NCBI RefSeq assembly: GCF_010685995.1
Contig: NZ_JAAGWK010000026.1
Span: forward strand, 1 to 64,000
Length of the DNA: 64,000 bases
Source of the DNA: Goekera deserti
GTDB taxonomy: Bacteria > Actinomycetota > Actinomycetes > Mycobacteriales > Geodermatophilaceae
Reading direction: 5' to 3'
A program made the position numbers and the translations under genes. The notes under the pieces are model-generated. The model was given only the letters and a program-made list of their open reading frames with translations. It did not search any database and was not told the DNA's origin. Positions 39,553 through 48,236 of the stretch are shown piece after piece; the first letter of the stretch is position 1; each line of letters opens with the position of its first letter.

Positions 39553-42102
39553 ATGACGAGCACCCGCACCGCCTCTCCCCTGCTCGACGACGCCGCCGAC
39601 CTCGGCGCCCTCCGCGCCCGTGGCGCCGACCCCGACGCCGTGTTCGAGCGCTTCGCCGGCTGGGCCGCCGACGCCGGCACGGTGCTCTACCCGGCGCAGG
39701 AGGAGGCGCTGATCGAGCTGGTCAGCGGGGCCAACGTGATCCTGTCCACGCCCACCGGCTCCGGGAAGTCGCTGGTGGCCACCGGCGCCCAGTACGCCGC
39801 GCTGGCCGCCGGGCGGCGCAGCTTCTACACCGCGCCGATCAAGGCCCTGGTGAGCGAGAAGTTCTTCGCCCTCTGCGGCGTCTTCGGGGCCGACAACGTC
39901 GGGATGCTCACCGGCGACGCCAGCGTCAACGCCGGGGCACCGATCATCGCCTGCACCGCCGAGGTGCTGGCCAACGTCGCCCTGCGCGAGGGCCGCGACG
40001 CCGACATCGGGCTCGTGGTGATGGACGAGTTCCACTTCTACGGCGACCCGGACCGCGGCTGGGCCTGGCAGGTGCCGATCCTGGAGCTGCCCCGCGCCCA
40101 GTTCCTGCTGATGTCCGCGACCCTGGGCGACGTCACCGGCATCCGGGAGGACCTCACCCGCCGGACCGGCCGGACGACGGCGCTGGTCACCTCGGCCGAG
40201 CGTCCGGTGCCGCTGCACCACTGGTACGCCACCACGCCGATGCACGAGACGATCCAGGAGCTGCTGGACACCCGCGAGGCACCGGTCTACGTCGTCCACT
40301 TCACCCAGGCCTCGGCCCTGGAACGCGCCCAGGCCCTGATGAGCGTCAACGTGTGCAGCAAGGAGGAGAAGGCCGCGATCGCCGACATGGTCGGCGGGTT
40401 CCGCTTCTCCTCCGCGTTCGGGACGACGCTGTCCCGGCTGGTCCGGCACGGCATCGGCGTGCACCACGCCGGCATGCTGCCCAAGTACCGCCGGCTGGTC
40501 GAGCAGCTCGCGCAGGCCGGGCTGCTCAAGGTCATCTGCGGCACCGACACCCTCGGGGTGGGCATCAACGTGCCGATCCGCACGGTGCTGTTCTCCGCGC
40601 TGAGCAAGTACGACGGCACCCGGGTGCGGATGCTCAACGCGCGGGAGTTCCACCAGATCGCCGGGCGGGCCGGCCGGGCCGGGTACGACACCGCGGGCAC
40701 CGTCGTCGTCCAGGCGCCCGAGCACGAGGTGGAGAACCTCAAGCAGTTCGCCAAGGTCGCCGACGACCCCAAGAAGCGTCGCAAGCTGGTGCGCCGCAAG
40801 GTGCCCGAGGGCATGGTGCCGTGGAGCGAGGCGACGATGAAGCGCCTGGTCGACGCCCAGCCCGAGCCGCTGGGCAGCCACTTCGCCGTCTCCACGTCGA
40901 TGCTGCTCAACGTGCTGGCCCGGCCGGGCGACCCGTTCGCGGCGATGCGGCACCTGCTCACCGACAACCACGAGCCGCGCACGCGGCAGCTGCGGCACGT
41001 CCGCGAGGCGATCGGCATCGCCCGTGCGCTGATCACCGCCGGGGTGGTGGAGCGACTGGACGAGCCCGAGCCGGACGGGCGCCGCTACCGGCTCACCGTG
41101 GACCTGCCGCCGGACTTCCAGCTCAACCAGCCGCTGTCGATGTTCGCCCTGGCCGCGATCGACGTGCTCGACCCGGACGCCGAGACGTACCCGGTCGACG
41201 TCGTCTCGGTGATCGAGGCGACCCTGGACGACCCGCGGCAGGTGCTGGCCGCGCAGCTGAACAAGGCCAAGGGCGAGGCCGTGGCGCAGATGAAGGCCGA
41301 GGGCATCGAGTACGACGAGCGGATGGAGCTGCTCGAGCAGATCAGCTACCCGAAGCCGCTGGCGGAGGTGCTGGAGTACGCCTTCGACGTCTACCGGCAG
41401 GGCAACCCCTGGGCCGCGGACGCCGCGCTCTCGCCCAAGTCGGTGGTCCGGGACATGTGGGAGCGGGCCTTCACCTTCCGTGAGCTGGTCGGCTACTACG
41501 GACTGACCCGCTCCGAGGGTGCCGTGCTGCGCTACCTGTCGGACGCGTTCAAGGCGCTGCGCTCGGGGGTGCCGGCCGCGGCCCGCACCGAGCAGGTCAC
41601 CGACATCGTGGAGTGGCTCGGCGAGCTGGTGCGCCAGGTCGACTCCTCGCTGCTGGACGAGTGGGAGGAGCTGACCAACCCGACCGGCCCGCTGGACGCA
41701 CCGGTGTCGGTGCCCGCGCGGCCGCGCCCGGTCACCGGCAACGAGCGGGCGTTCACCGCGATGGTGCGCAACCAGCTGTTCCGCCGGGTCGAGCTGTGGG
41801 CCCGGCGACGCTGGTACGACCTGGGCGAGCTGGACGCCGCGGCCGGTTGGGACGCCGAGCGCTGGGGCGAGGTGGTGCGGGCCTACTTCGCCGAGCACGC
41901 CGAGGTGCAGACCGGCGCCGACGCACGCGGGCCTGCGCTGCTGGTGGTGGACAAGTCCCCCGGCACCTGGCGGGTGCGGCAGATCCTGGACGACCCGGCC
42001 GGCGACCATGACTGGGGTTTCGACGTCGAGGTCGACCTGGAGGCCTCCGACGAGGAGGGCACCGCGGTGATCCGCTTGGTCGACGCGGGCCGCAAGGACT
42101 GA
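39553..42102 (+). CDS. DEAD/DEAH-box helicase (DUF3516 family)
   Basis: An 849-residue Ski2/Mtr4-like superfamily 2 helicase. Walker A TPTGSGKS (about residue 60), motif II VMDEFHF, motif III MSATLGD, and motif VI QIAGRAGRAGYD are all intact. The C-terminal half (about 450-849) is the actinobacterial DUF3516 region. It probably unwinds RNA or RNA/DNA hybrids; the cellular role is not established. ATG 39553 is the first sensible start, giving MTSTRTASPLLDD. Confidence 0.92.
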   Translation: MTSTRTASPLLDDAADLGALRARGADPDAVFERFAGWAADAGTVLYPAQEEALIELVSGANVILSTPTGSGKSLVATGAQYAALAAGRRSFYTAPIKALVSEKFFALCGVFGADNVGMLTGDASVNAGAPIIACTAEVLANVALREGRDADIGLVVMDEFHFYGDPDRGWAWQVPILELPRAQFLLMSATLGDVTGIREDLTRRTGRTTALVTSAERPVPLHHWYATTPMHETIQELLDTREAPVYVVHFTQASALERAQALMSVNVCSKEEKAAIADMVGGFRFSSAFGTTLSRLVRHGIGVHHAGMLPKYRRLVEQLAQAGLLKVICGTDTLGVGINVPIRTVLFSALSKYDGTRVRMLNAREFHQIAGRAGRAGYDTAGTVVVQAPEHEVENLKQFAKVADDPKKRRKLVRRKVPEGMVPWSEATMKRLVDAQPEPLGSHFAVSTSMLLNVLARPGDPFAAMRHLLTDNHEPRTRQLRHVREAIGIARALITAGVVERLDEPEPDGRRYRLTVDLPPDFQLNQPLSMFALAAIDVLDPDAETYPVDVVSVIEATLDDPRQVLAAQLNKAKGEAVAQMKAEGIEYDERMELLEQISYPKPLAEVLEYAFDVYRQGNPWAADAALSPKSVVRDMWERAFTFRELVGYYGLTRSEGAVLRYLSDAFKALRSGVPAAARTEQVTDIVEWLGELVRQVDSSLLDEWEELTNPTGPLDAPVSVPARPRPVTGNERAFTAMVRNQLFRRVELWARRRWYDLGELDAAAGWDAERWGEVVRAYFAEHAEVQTGADARGPALLVVDKSPGTWRVRQILDDPAGDHDWGFDVEVDLEASDEEGTAVIRLVDAGRKD

Positions 42103-42109
42103 GGAAGGA

Positions 42110-42161
42110 CCCCGCTGCCCCCCACCACCCGCACGCTCGCGGCGGGCTCCCTACAGCGGGG
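42110..42161 (+). terminator. branched hairpin after the helicase gene
   Basis: CCCCGCTG (42110-42117) pairs with CAGCGGGG (42154-42161), enclosing an inner CCCGC/GCGGG helix, directly after the helicase stop. Candidate terminator. Confidence 0.5.
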
Positions 42162-42178
42162 CCGGAAAGAATGAGGGC

Positions 42179-42775
42179 ATGGAACTGCTGCACCGGACGA
42201 CGACGCGGCTGCAGCTGGACGCCGTGGTGCCCGGCGACCTGGAGGCGCACCACGCCCTGCTGTCCGACCCGGCCACCTGGACGCACCTGCCCTCCGGCCG
42301 GCACCGGGACCGGGCACAGACCGCGGCCGGGCTGCAGCAGGTGGTGGACCGGTGGCGGCACTCCGGCCTGGACTACTGGACGGCGCGGCTGCGCACCGAC
42401 CTGCCCGCCGGGACCGTGCCCGCCGGGCTGCAGCCGGGGGCCGTCGTGGGCACCGGCGGGTGCGCGCTGCGCTCGGGCACCCGCTGGTGGAACCTGTACT
42501 ACCGGTTCACCCCCGCCGCCTGGGGCCACGGCCTGGTCGCCGAACTGGTGCACACCGCCCTGGACGCCGCACGGTCCGTGGACCCCGAACTGCCTGTGAT
42601 CGCCTATCTGCTGGAGCACAACGTCGCCTCGCGCCGGCGGGCGGAGCGGTCGGGGCTGACCTGCGTCTGGCGCGGCCCGGACGCCGGCAACCCGGACCCG
42701 GACGCCGTCCGGCTGGTGTACGCCGACCGCCCCCTGTCCGAGGACCTCCTGGACCAGATCGCCGCGACCGCCTGA
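42179..42775 (+). CDS. GNAT-family acetyltransferase (RimJ-like)
   Basis: 198 residues. The RimJ/RimL-like layout is visible: an N-terminal strand LLHRTTTRLQLDAVVPGDLEAH, the core VGTGGCALRSG...WNLYYRFTPAAWGHGLVAEL, and HNVASRRRAERSGL near the end, where substrate and CoA bind. The substrate could be a protein N-terminus or a small amine; it cannot be told here. ATG 42179 follows a GA-rich leader (AATGAGGGC). Confidence 0.85.
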   Translation: MELLHRTTTRLQLDAVVPGDLEAHHALLSDPATWTHLPSGRHRDRAQTAAGLQQVVDRWRHSGLDYWTARLRTDLPAGTVPAGLQPGAVVGTGGCALRSGTRWWNLYYRFTPAAWGHGLVAELVHTALDAARSVDPELPVIAYLLEHNVASRRRAERSGLTCVWRGPDAGNPDPDAVRLVYADRPLSEDLLDQIAATA

Positions 42776-43897
42776 CCGCCTCGGGCCGGTCGGCGCCGCC
42801 GTCGCCGGGCTGACGGTGCCGGGCCGACGGTGCCGGGCCGACGGTGCCGTCGGCTGTGGGCAACACCCCGTGCCCGCTTCCATGGGCAGCGCCGCGCCGG
42901 CTCCCGTGGACGGCACGCCGCGCCCGCTCCTGTGGGCGGCGCACCGTGCCCGGCACGGCCATGGCCGGGGGCCGCAGCCCGATCAGCTGCTCCCGGACGT
43001 CGACCCCCGCTGACCCCAACGTCCATCAGCGCGGCGGTCCCGACCGCGGGCGGGTCACTGTCTGCCGCTCCCCCCCGCGGCCGCGGCACCAACACCCGGC
43101 ACTGTCCCCAGACCCGCCAGGATCGCGGCGGTCCCGGCCGATAGCGGGCCACTGCACGCCGCAGGCGCGTCCTCCGTGCCACTCGCGTGCCCCGCGGAGC
43201 AGGGGGCCGGCGGGGGTCGGGCAGCACGGTCTCCCCGATCAGACACACGCCGTCCCCGAACGCACCGCACGCGGCGGCTCCACCTCCAGTGCAGCGATGA
43301 CGCCAGACCGGCCAGGAAGCTGACAGTCCTGGCCGTGGAGGGGCCATTGCCTGCCGCGGCGCCCGACCTCGCGGACACATGCGGCACGAGCCGAGCCGTG
43401 GCCGACGTCCGTCCACGAGGTCGGTGGCCCGGCCGACGACGGGCCACCGACTTCGCCGCACCGCACGCGGCGGCTCGACTCGCGATCGAGCGATGGCCCC
43501 AGACCGGCCAGGACGCCGGTGGTCGTGACCGCGGACTGGCCACCGCCCGCCGCGGCGTCCGCCGCCGCTGGCTCACTCATGACGGGCCGAGCAGTGGCCG
43601 CGGGGCCGCCAGGAGCGGGGTGGCGCCGGCTGAGGGGGCCACCGCCCGCTACGCACCAGCGGCAGCCCGACCGCACACCCAGCAGTGTCCCGCGACCGGC
43701 CAGGAGCGCAGCCGTTGCGGCCGGCAGCGGGCCACTGCCCGCCGCAGCGTCAGGCCCGGCCACGGACGCCCGACCGGCAGCAGTGGCCCCGGGCCGGCCA
43801 GGGGCACCGCGGTCATGGCCGAAGGTGGGCCACTGCTGCCCGCACCCCCTGGAACGCGCGGCGGCGGGGCGCGTGACAGGCTCGGGGCGATGCGGCG
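42776..43897. other. gene-free repeat-rich region
   Basis: 1.1 kb without a credible gene. It holds three tandem 14-mers GGGCCGACGGTGCC (42807-42848, one mismatch), three degenerate copies of about 27 bp (42870-42952), and the longer tandem array described separately. Long open frames exist here on both strands, but they are fragments of low-complexity GC-rich sequence whose frames shift from repeat to repeat. Confidence 0.7.
43021..43860. repeat. degenerate tandem array, period about 195 bp
   Basis: The core GACCGGCCAGGA recurs at 43111 (as GACCCGCCAGGA), 43306, 43502 and 43694, i.e. periods of 195, 196 and 192. Half-unit copies occur at 43603 (GGGCCGCCAGGA) and 43791. CGCACCGCACGCGGCGGCTC is repeated exactly at 43261-43280 and 43457-43476. 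About 35 bases after each core comes GGGCCAYTGCC/GGCCACCGCC. Each unit thus contains two related half-units of about 97 bp. Periods are not all multiples of three and no frame is kept, so it looks noncoding. Confidence 0.75.
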
Positions 43898-44695
43898 GTG
43901 ACCGGGTGGGAGATGGTGGCCGTCGTCCTGGCAGGTCTCACCGCAGGGTCGATCAACGCCGTGGTCGGATCGGGCACGCTGGTGACCTTCCCCGTGCTGC
44001 TGGCGGTCGGGCTGCCCCCGGTCACCGCCTCGATCAGCAACGGCATCGGCCTGGTGCCCGGCAACCTCACCGGCGCGATCGGCTACCGACGCGAGCTGGC
44101 CGGCCTGGGCGGGCTGGTGTGGCGGCTGCTGCCCGCGTCGGTCGGCGGTGCGGTGCTGGGCGCGGTGCTGCTGGTCCGGCTGCCGGCGTCGGCGTTCGAG
44201 GCCGTCGTCCCGGCGCTGGTCGGACTGGCTGTCGTGCTGGTCGCCGTCCAGCCGTGGCTGCAGCGCCGGCTGGCCGCCCGCCGGGCGCGGCGCCCCGGCG
44301 GGGACACCAGCACCCCCGGGGAGCGGCCCGGGCCCGGCCGGCTGGCGCTGCTGGCGACCGGGGCCGCGGTCACCGGAACGTACGGCGGCTACTTCGGCGC
44401 CAGCCAGGGCGTGCTGCAGATCGGCATCTTCGGGCTGCTGCTGCGCGAGCCGCTGCAGCGGCTCAACGCGGTGAAGAACGTGCTCACCCTGGCGGTCAAC
44501 GCCGTCTCCGCGGTCGCCTACGTCGTGGTCGCGGGTGACCGGGTCGACTGGACGGCGGCCGGCCTGGTCGCGGCCGGCTCGCTGATCGGCGGCTGGCTGG
44601 GCGCCCGGGTCGGGCGGCGGCTCCCGGCGCCGGTCCTGCGCGGCGCGATCGTGCTGCTCGGCGTGGTCGCCATCATCGTGCTGGTCACCCGGTGA
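43898..44695 (+). CDS. TauE/SafE-family membrane permease
   Basis: A 265-residue inner-membrane protein with about 8 hydrophobic segments. The duplicated TauE/SafE signature is clear: GSINAVVGSGTLVTFPVLL in the first half and TGTYGGYFGASQGVLQIG in the second. Members export or import sulfur-containing or organic anions; the substrate here is unknown. GTG start at 43898. Its stop overlaps the start of the next permease gene by 4 bp. Confidence 0.88.
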   Translation: MTGWEMVAVVLAGLTAGSINAVVGSGTLVTFPVLLAVGLPPVTASISNGIGLVPGNLTGAIGYRRELAGLGGLVWRLLPASVGGAVLGAVLLVRLPASAFEAVVPALVGLAVVLVAVQPWLQRRLAARRARRPGGDTSTPGERPGPGRLALLATGAAVTGTYGGYFGASQGVLQIGIFGLLLREPLQRLNAVKNVLTLAVNAVSAVAYVVVAGDRVDWTAAGLVAAGSLIGGWLGARVGRRLPAPVLRGAIVLLGVVAIIVLVTR

Positions 44696-45465
44696 GCGTG
44701 CTGGAGTTCGTCCTGCTCGTGCTGGCCGGGGTCGCCGCCGGGCTGACCGGCAGCATCGCCGGGCTGGCCTCGCTGATCAGCTACCCGGCGCTGCTGGCCA
44801 CCGGCATCCCCCCGGTGACGGCCAACGTCACCAACACCGTCGCGCTGGTGCTCAACGGCGTGGGGTCGGTCAGTGCGTCCCGGCCCGAGCTGCGCGGGCA
44901 GGGTCGGCGGCTGGTCGGTCTGTGCCTGGCCGGGGTGCTGGGCGGCGCGGTGGGCGCGGTCCTGCTGCTGCTGACGCCGTCGGCGGCGTTCGAGCGGATC
45001 GTGCCCTGGCTGATCGCGGCGGCGTCCGCGGCCATCCTGGTGCAGCGGGCACCGCGCGAGCTCGCCGCCGAGGGCGCAGCCGGGCAGGCGGGGCGCCCGC
45101 ACCGCGACCAGTGGTGGCTGCCGCTGGTCGTGTTCGTCATTTCGATCTACGGCGGGTACTTCGGTGCGGCGGCCGGGGTGCTCATGCTGGCCACCTTCCT
45201 GCTCACCACCGGTGAGGGTGTGCCCCGCGGCAACGCGCTGAAGAACGTGGTGCTGGGCATCGCGAACGCCGTGGCCGCGCTCGGCTACGTCGTGTTCAGC
45301 TCGATCGCCTGGTCGGCGGCGGTGCCCCTGGCGATCGGCTTCCTCGTCGGCGGCCGGCTCGGCCCGGGCGTGGTGCGGCGGGTGCCGCAGACGCTGCTGC
45401 GCCGGGTGATCGCCGTCGCGGGGCTGGCCCTCGCCGTCCGGCTGGGGCTGCAGGCCTACGGCTGA
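44692..45465 (+). CDS. TauE/SafE-family membrane permease (second)
   Basis: 257 residues, paralogue of the preceding gene, with GSIAGLASLISYPALLATG and YGGYFGAAAGVLMLA as the repeated signatures. The GTG at 44692 overlaps the preceding stop (GTGA). The two coupled paralogues may form a heterodimeric transporter, which is inference; most characterised members are single proteins. Confidence 0.88.
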   Translation: MSVLEFVLLVLAGVAAGLTGSIAGLASLISYPALLATGIPPVTANVTNTVALVLNGVGSVSASRPELRGQGRRLVGLCLAGVLGGAVGAVLLLLTPSAAFERIVPWLIAAASAAILVQRAPRELAAEGAAGQAGRPHRDQWWLPLVVFVISIYGGYFGAAAGVLMLATFLLTTGEGVPRGNALKNVVLGIANAVAALGYVVFSSIAWSAAVPLAIGFLVGGRLGPGVVRRVPQTLLRRVIAVAGLALAVRLGLQAYG

Positions 45466-45716
45466 CCCGGCCCGGGACGCCCCTCCCCTGCCGTGCCGTC
45501 CGTCGTCCCCCTTCGGCCCGGTCGTTGGGGATAACGGCCGGAGCGAGCGTGAGGACGGCCACAGCGCCAGGCCGCGCCGGGCCCGCCTGCCGCGACCCCG
45601 GCGCGACGACCTGCCGGGCCCGCCTACGCTGAGCGCGGACCAGGCCACGGTCACCGCCGACCCCCTCGTCGAGCGGCTGGCCGCGTGGTGACGGGCTACA
45701 CGAGGAGCACCCACGG

Positions 45717-46496
45717 ATGACCGAGCAGACCCCGCGTCCCCCCGGCGGCCGCCAGCACCCGCAGCCCGAAGGTGCCGAGTCCATCGGCGAGCGCTTCACC
45801 CGGGCGCTGTCCACCGCGGTCCCGGGCGAGCTGACCGAGCCGGAGCTGCTGCCCTCCCGGCTGGCCCGCGCCTGCGTCGCCACCCTGGACGTCGACGCCG
45901 CCGGGCTGGGCGTGCACAGCGACCCGGGCCTGCGCATCCCGATCGGCTCCAGCGACCCGGCCGCGACCCACGCCGAGCGGCTGCAGTTCTCCCTCGGGGT
46001 CGGCCCGTCCGCCGAGGCCCGCTCGGCCGGCACCGTGCTCACGTTCGACGCCGACGACCTGGCCCGCAACTGGCCGTCGCTGTTCGCCTCGCTGTCGACC
46101 GACACGCCGTTCCAGGAGATCATGTCGGTCCCGCTGCAGGGTCCGCTGGCCGGCGTGGTGGTGCTCGACCTCTACGTGCGCGAGGCCGGCGGGCTGGCCC
46201 GGGTGGACGCGCACGCCGTCGACGTCGTCGCCCGGGTGATGACCCAGGAACTCGTGCGCGCCGCCCTGTTCAGCGAGGCCCTCACCGGTGGGCCGGGCTG
46301 GATGGAGGGCGAGGACGTGCGCCGGCGCAGCCAGGTCTGGCAGGCCATGGGCATGATCACCATGGTCACCGACCTGGACAGCGCCGACGCCCTCGCCGCC
46401 CTGCGGGGCCGGGCCTTCGCCCTGGGCCGGCTGGTCGACGACCTGAGCGCCGACATCGTCACCGGCGTCCTGGACCCCGGCAGCCTGCTGGTCTGA
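45717..46496 (+). CDS. GAF domain protein with ANTAR-like C-terminus
   Basis: 259 residues. Residues about 25-180 form a GAF-type sensory domain (PSRLARACVATLDVDAAGLGVHS; VPLQGPLAGVVVLDLYV). The last 60 residues (RRSQVWQAMGMITMVTDLDSADALAALRGRAFALGR) resemble a degenerate ANTAR RNA-binding domain, a combination common in actinobacteria for antitermination regulators. The target is unknown. The ATG at 45717 follows GAGGAG. The 251-base gap upstream holds nothing else I can identify. Confidence 0.78.
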   Translation: MTEQTPRPPGGRQHPQPEGAESIGERFTRALSTAVPGELTEPELLPSRLARACVATLDVDAAGLGVHSDPGLRIPIGSSDPAATHAERLQFSLGVGPSAEARSAGTVLTFDADDLARNWPSLFASLSTDTPFQEIMSVPLQGPLAGVVVLDLYVREAGGLARVDAHAVDVVARVMTQELVRAALFSEALTGGPGWMEGEDVRRRSQVWQAMGMITMVTDLDSADALAALRGRAFALGRLVDDLSADIVTGVLDPGSLLV

Positions 46497-46497
46497 G

Positions 46498-46556
46498 CCC
46501 GCGGGGACGCCGCTCCAACCCCCGCGGGACGCCGCTCGCCCCGCGGGGGGCGGCGC
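46498..46556. repeat. CCCGCGGG palindromic repeats between convergent genes
   Basis: CCCGCGGG occurs at 46498-46505 and 46521-46528 and again within 46539-46550, each followed by a variant of GACGCCGCTC. The palindromes can pair in several ways and probably terminate both convergent genes. Confidence 0.5.
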
Positions 46557-48236
46557 TCAGAGCAGCCGGCGGCTGTCCGCGGCGACGACCCGCAACCACC
46601 GGTGGCCGTAGCCCTCCAGCGCCAGCACCGTGGTCCCGCCCTCGCCGACGTCGGTGCTCTGCACCTGCAGCAGGTCCACCAGCCGGTGGCCCGGCCCGCA
46701 GCCGTCCAGGGTCACCGGCACGGTCACCGGCTCGGCGGACAGGTTGTGCATCGCCACCAGCGTGCCGTCGTCCCAGGTGCAGCGGTGCACCAGCACGGCC
46801 GGCTGGTCGGTCTCGAGCACCTCGATGTCGCCCCAGCCGAGCTCCGGGCTCTCCCGGTAGCGCCGGATGAGCAGCTTCATGAAGCTCATCAGCGAGTCCG
46901 GGTCCTGGCGCTGCTGGGCCACGTTGACGAACTCCGGGGCGAACCCGCCCTCGACCACCGGCCCGGGCAGCCTGGACGGCGCCGCGGTGGAGAAGCCGCC
47001 GTTCTCCCCCGCCGTCCACTGCATGGGCGTGCGGACGGCGAGCCTGCCCTCGGCCGCCAGGTTCTCCCCCATGCCGATCTCCTCGCCGTAGAACAGCACC
47101 GGGGTGCCGGGCAGGGAGAACATCAGGCTGTAGACCATCCGCACCCGGCGCGGGTCGCCGTCCAGCATCGGCGGCAGCCGGCGGGTGATCCCCCGGCCGT
47201 ACACCTGCATCCGCTCGTCGGGGGCGAACGCGGCGAACACCTCGGCGCGCTCGTCGTCGCTCAGCTTGTCCAGGGTCAGCTCGTCGTGGTTGCGGGCGAA
47301 GGTGGCCCACTGGCAGTCCGGGGAGACCGGCGGGCGGGCCAGCAGCGCGTCGACCAGCGGCTGGGCGTCCGCCCGGGCCAGCGACAGGTACATCGCCTGC
47401 ATCGCGATGAAGTCGAACTGCATGGTCAGCTCGTCGCCGTCGGCACCGCCGAAGAACTGGGCCTGCTGATCGTGCGGCAGGTTCACCTCACCGAGCAGCA
47501 CGCCGTTGCCCGAGCGCCGTCCCAGCAGGGCGCGCAGCGCGCGCAGGTAGGCGTGCGGGTCGGCGAAGGCGGCGGCCTCCTCGTCGGTGACACCCTCGGT
47601 CTCCAGCAGGAAGGGGACGGCGTCGACGCGGAAGCCGGACAGCCCGAGCTGCAGCCAGAAGCCCATCACCTTGGCGATCTCGTCGCGCACCAGCGGGTTG
47701 GCGATGTTCAGGTCCGGCTGCTCCTTGTAGAAGCGGTGCAGGTACCACTCGCCGGTCTTCTCCTCCAGCTGCCAGGTGCCGGTCTCGGCGTCGGGGAAGA
47801 CGACGTCCGCGCTGGTGTCCGGCGGCGGGTCCGAGCGCCACACGTAGAAGTCGCGGTAGGGGTTGTCGGTGGACGTGCGGGCCTCGGCGAACCACGGGTG
47901 CTTGATCGAGGTGTGGTTCATGACCAGGTCGGCGATCACCCGCATGCCCCGGTCGTTGGCGGTGCGGATCATCTCGACCAGGTCGCCGTGGCTGCCCAGC
48001 CGCGGGTCCACGCCGTAGAAGTCGGTGATGTCGTAGCCGTCGTCGCGCTCGGCGGTCGGGTAGAAGGGCATCAGCCACAGGCAGGTGACGCCGAGCTCGG
48101 ACAGGTGGTCCAGCCGCTGGGAGAGGCCCTCGAAGTCACCGATCCCGTCGCCGTTCCAGTCCATGAACGTCTCGACGTCCAGGCAGTAGACGACGGCGGT
48201 CTTCCACCACAGGTCGGCGGTGTCCGTGATCCTCAC
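46557..48236 (-). CDS. GH13 alpha-glucan enzyme (trehalose synthase/alpha-amylase-like)
   Basis: A 559-residue GH13 barrel enzyme. The first conserved region is DWNGDGIGDFEGL; ADLVMNHTS, the nucleophile region GFRVDAVPFL, acid/base region LLGEVNLP and NHDELTL follow, then a C-terminal beta domain. The pattern resembles trehalose synthase (maltose isomerase) more than secreted amylases; there is no signal peptide. GTG start at 48236 overlapping the LLM oxidoreductase stop by 4 bp. The exact reaction cannot be read from sequence. Confidence 0.85.
   Translation of the reverse strand: MRITDTADLWWKTAVVYCLDVETFMDWNGDGIGDFEGLSQRLDHLSELGVTCLWLMPFYPTAERDDGYDITDFYGVDPRLGSHGDLVEMIRTANDRGMRVIADLVMNHTSIKHPWFAEARTSTDNPYRDFYVWRSDPPPDTSADVVFPDAETGTWQLEEKTGEWYLHRFYKEQPDLNIANPLVRDEIAKVMGFWLQLGLSGFRVDAVPFLLETEGVTDEEAAAFADPHAYLRALRALLGRRSGNGVLLGEVNLPHDQQAQFFGGADGDELTMQFDFIAMQAMYLSLARADAQPLVDALLARPPVSPDCQWATFARNHDELTLDKLSDDERAEVFAAFAPDERMQVYGRGITRRLPPMLDGDPRRVRMVYSLMFSLPGTPVLFYGEEIGMGENLAAEGRLAVRTPMQWTAGENGGFSTAAPSRLPGPVVEGGFAPEFVNVAQQRQDPDSLMSFMKLLIRRYRESPELGWGDIEVLETDQPAVLVHRCTWDDGTLVAMHNLSAEPVTVPVTLDGCGPGHRLVDLLQVQSTDVGEGGTTVLALEGYGHRWLRVVAADSRRLL

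Noticed and set aside
43055-43763. Frames of about 170 codons on the minus strand with repeated AGxGPLxAxTAxLAGLG-like peptides
   Set aside because: They are translations of the 195-bp array; the frame changes between copies because the periods are 195, 196 and 192, and no start with a ribosome binding site is present.
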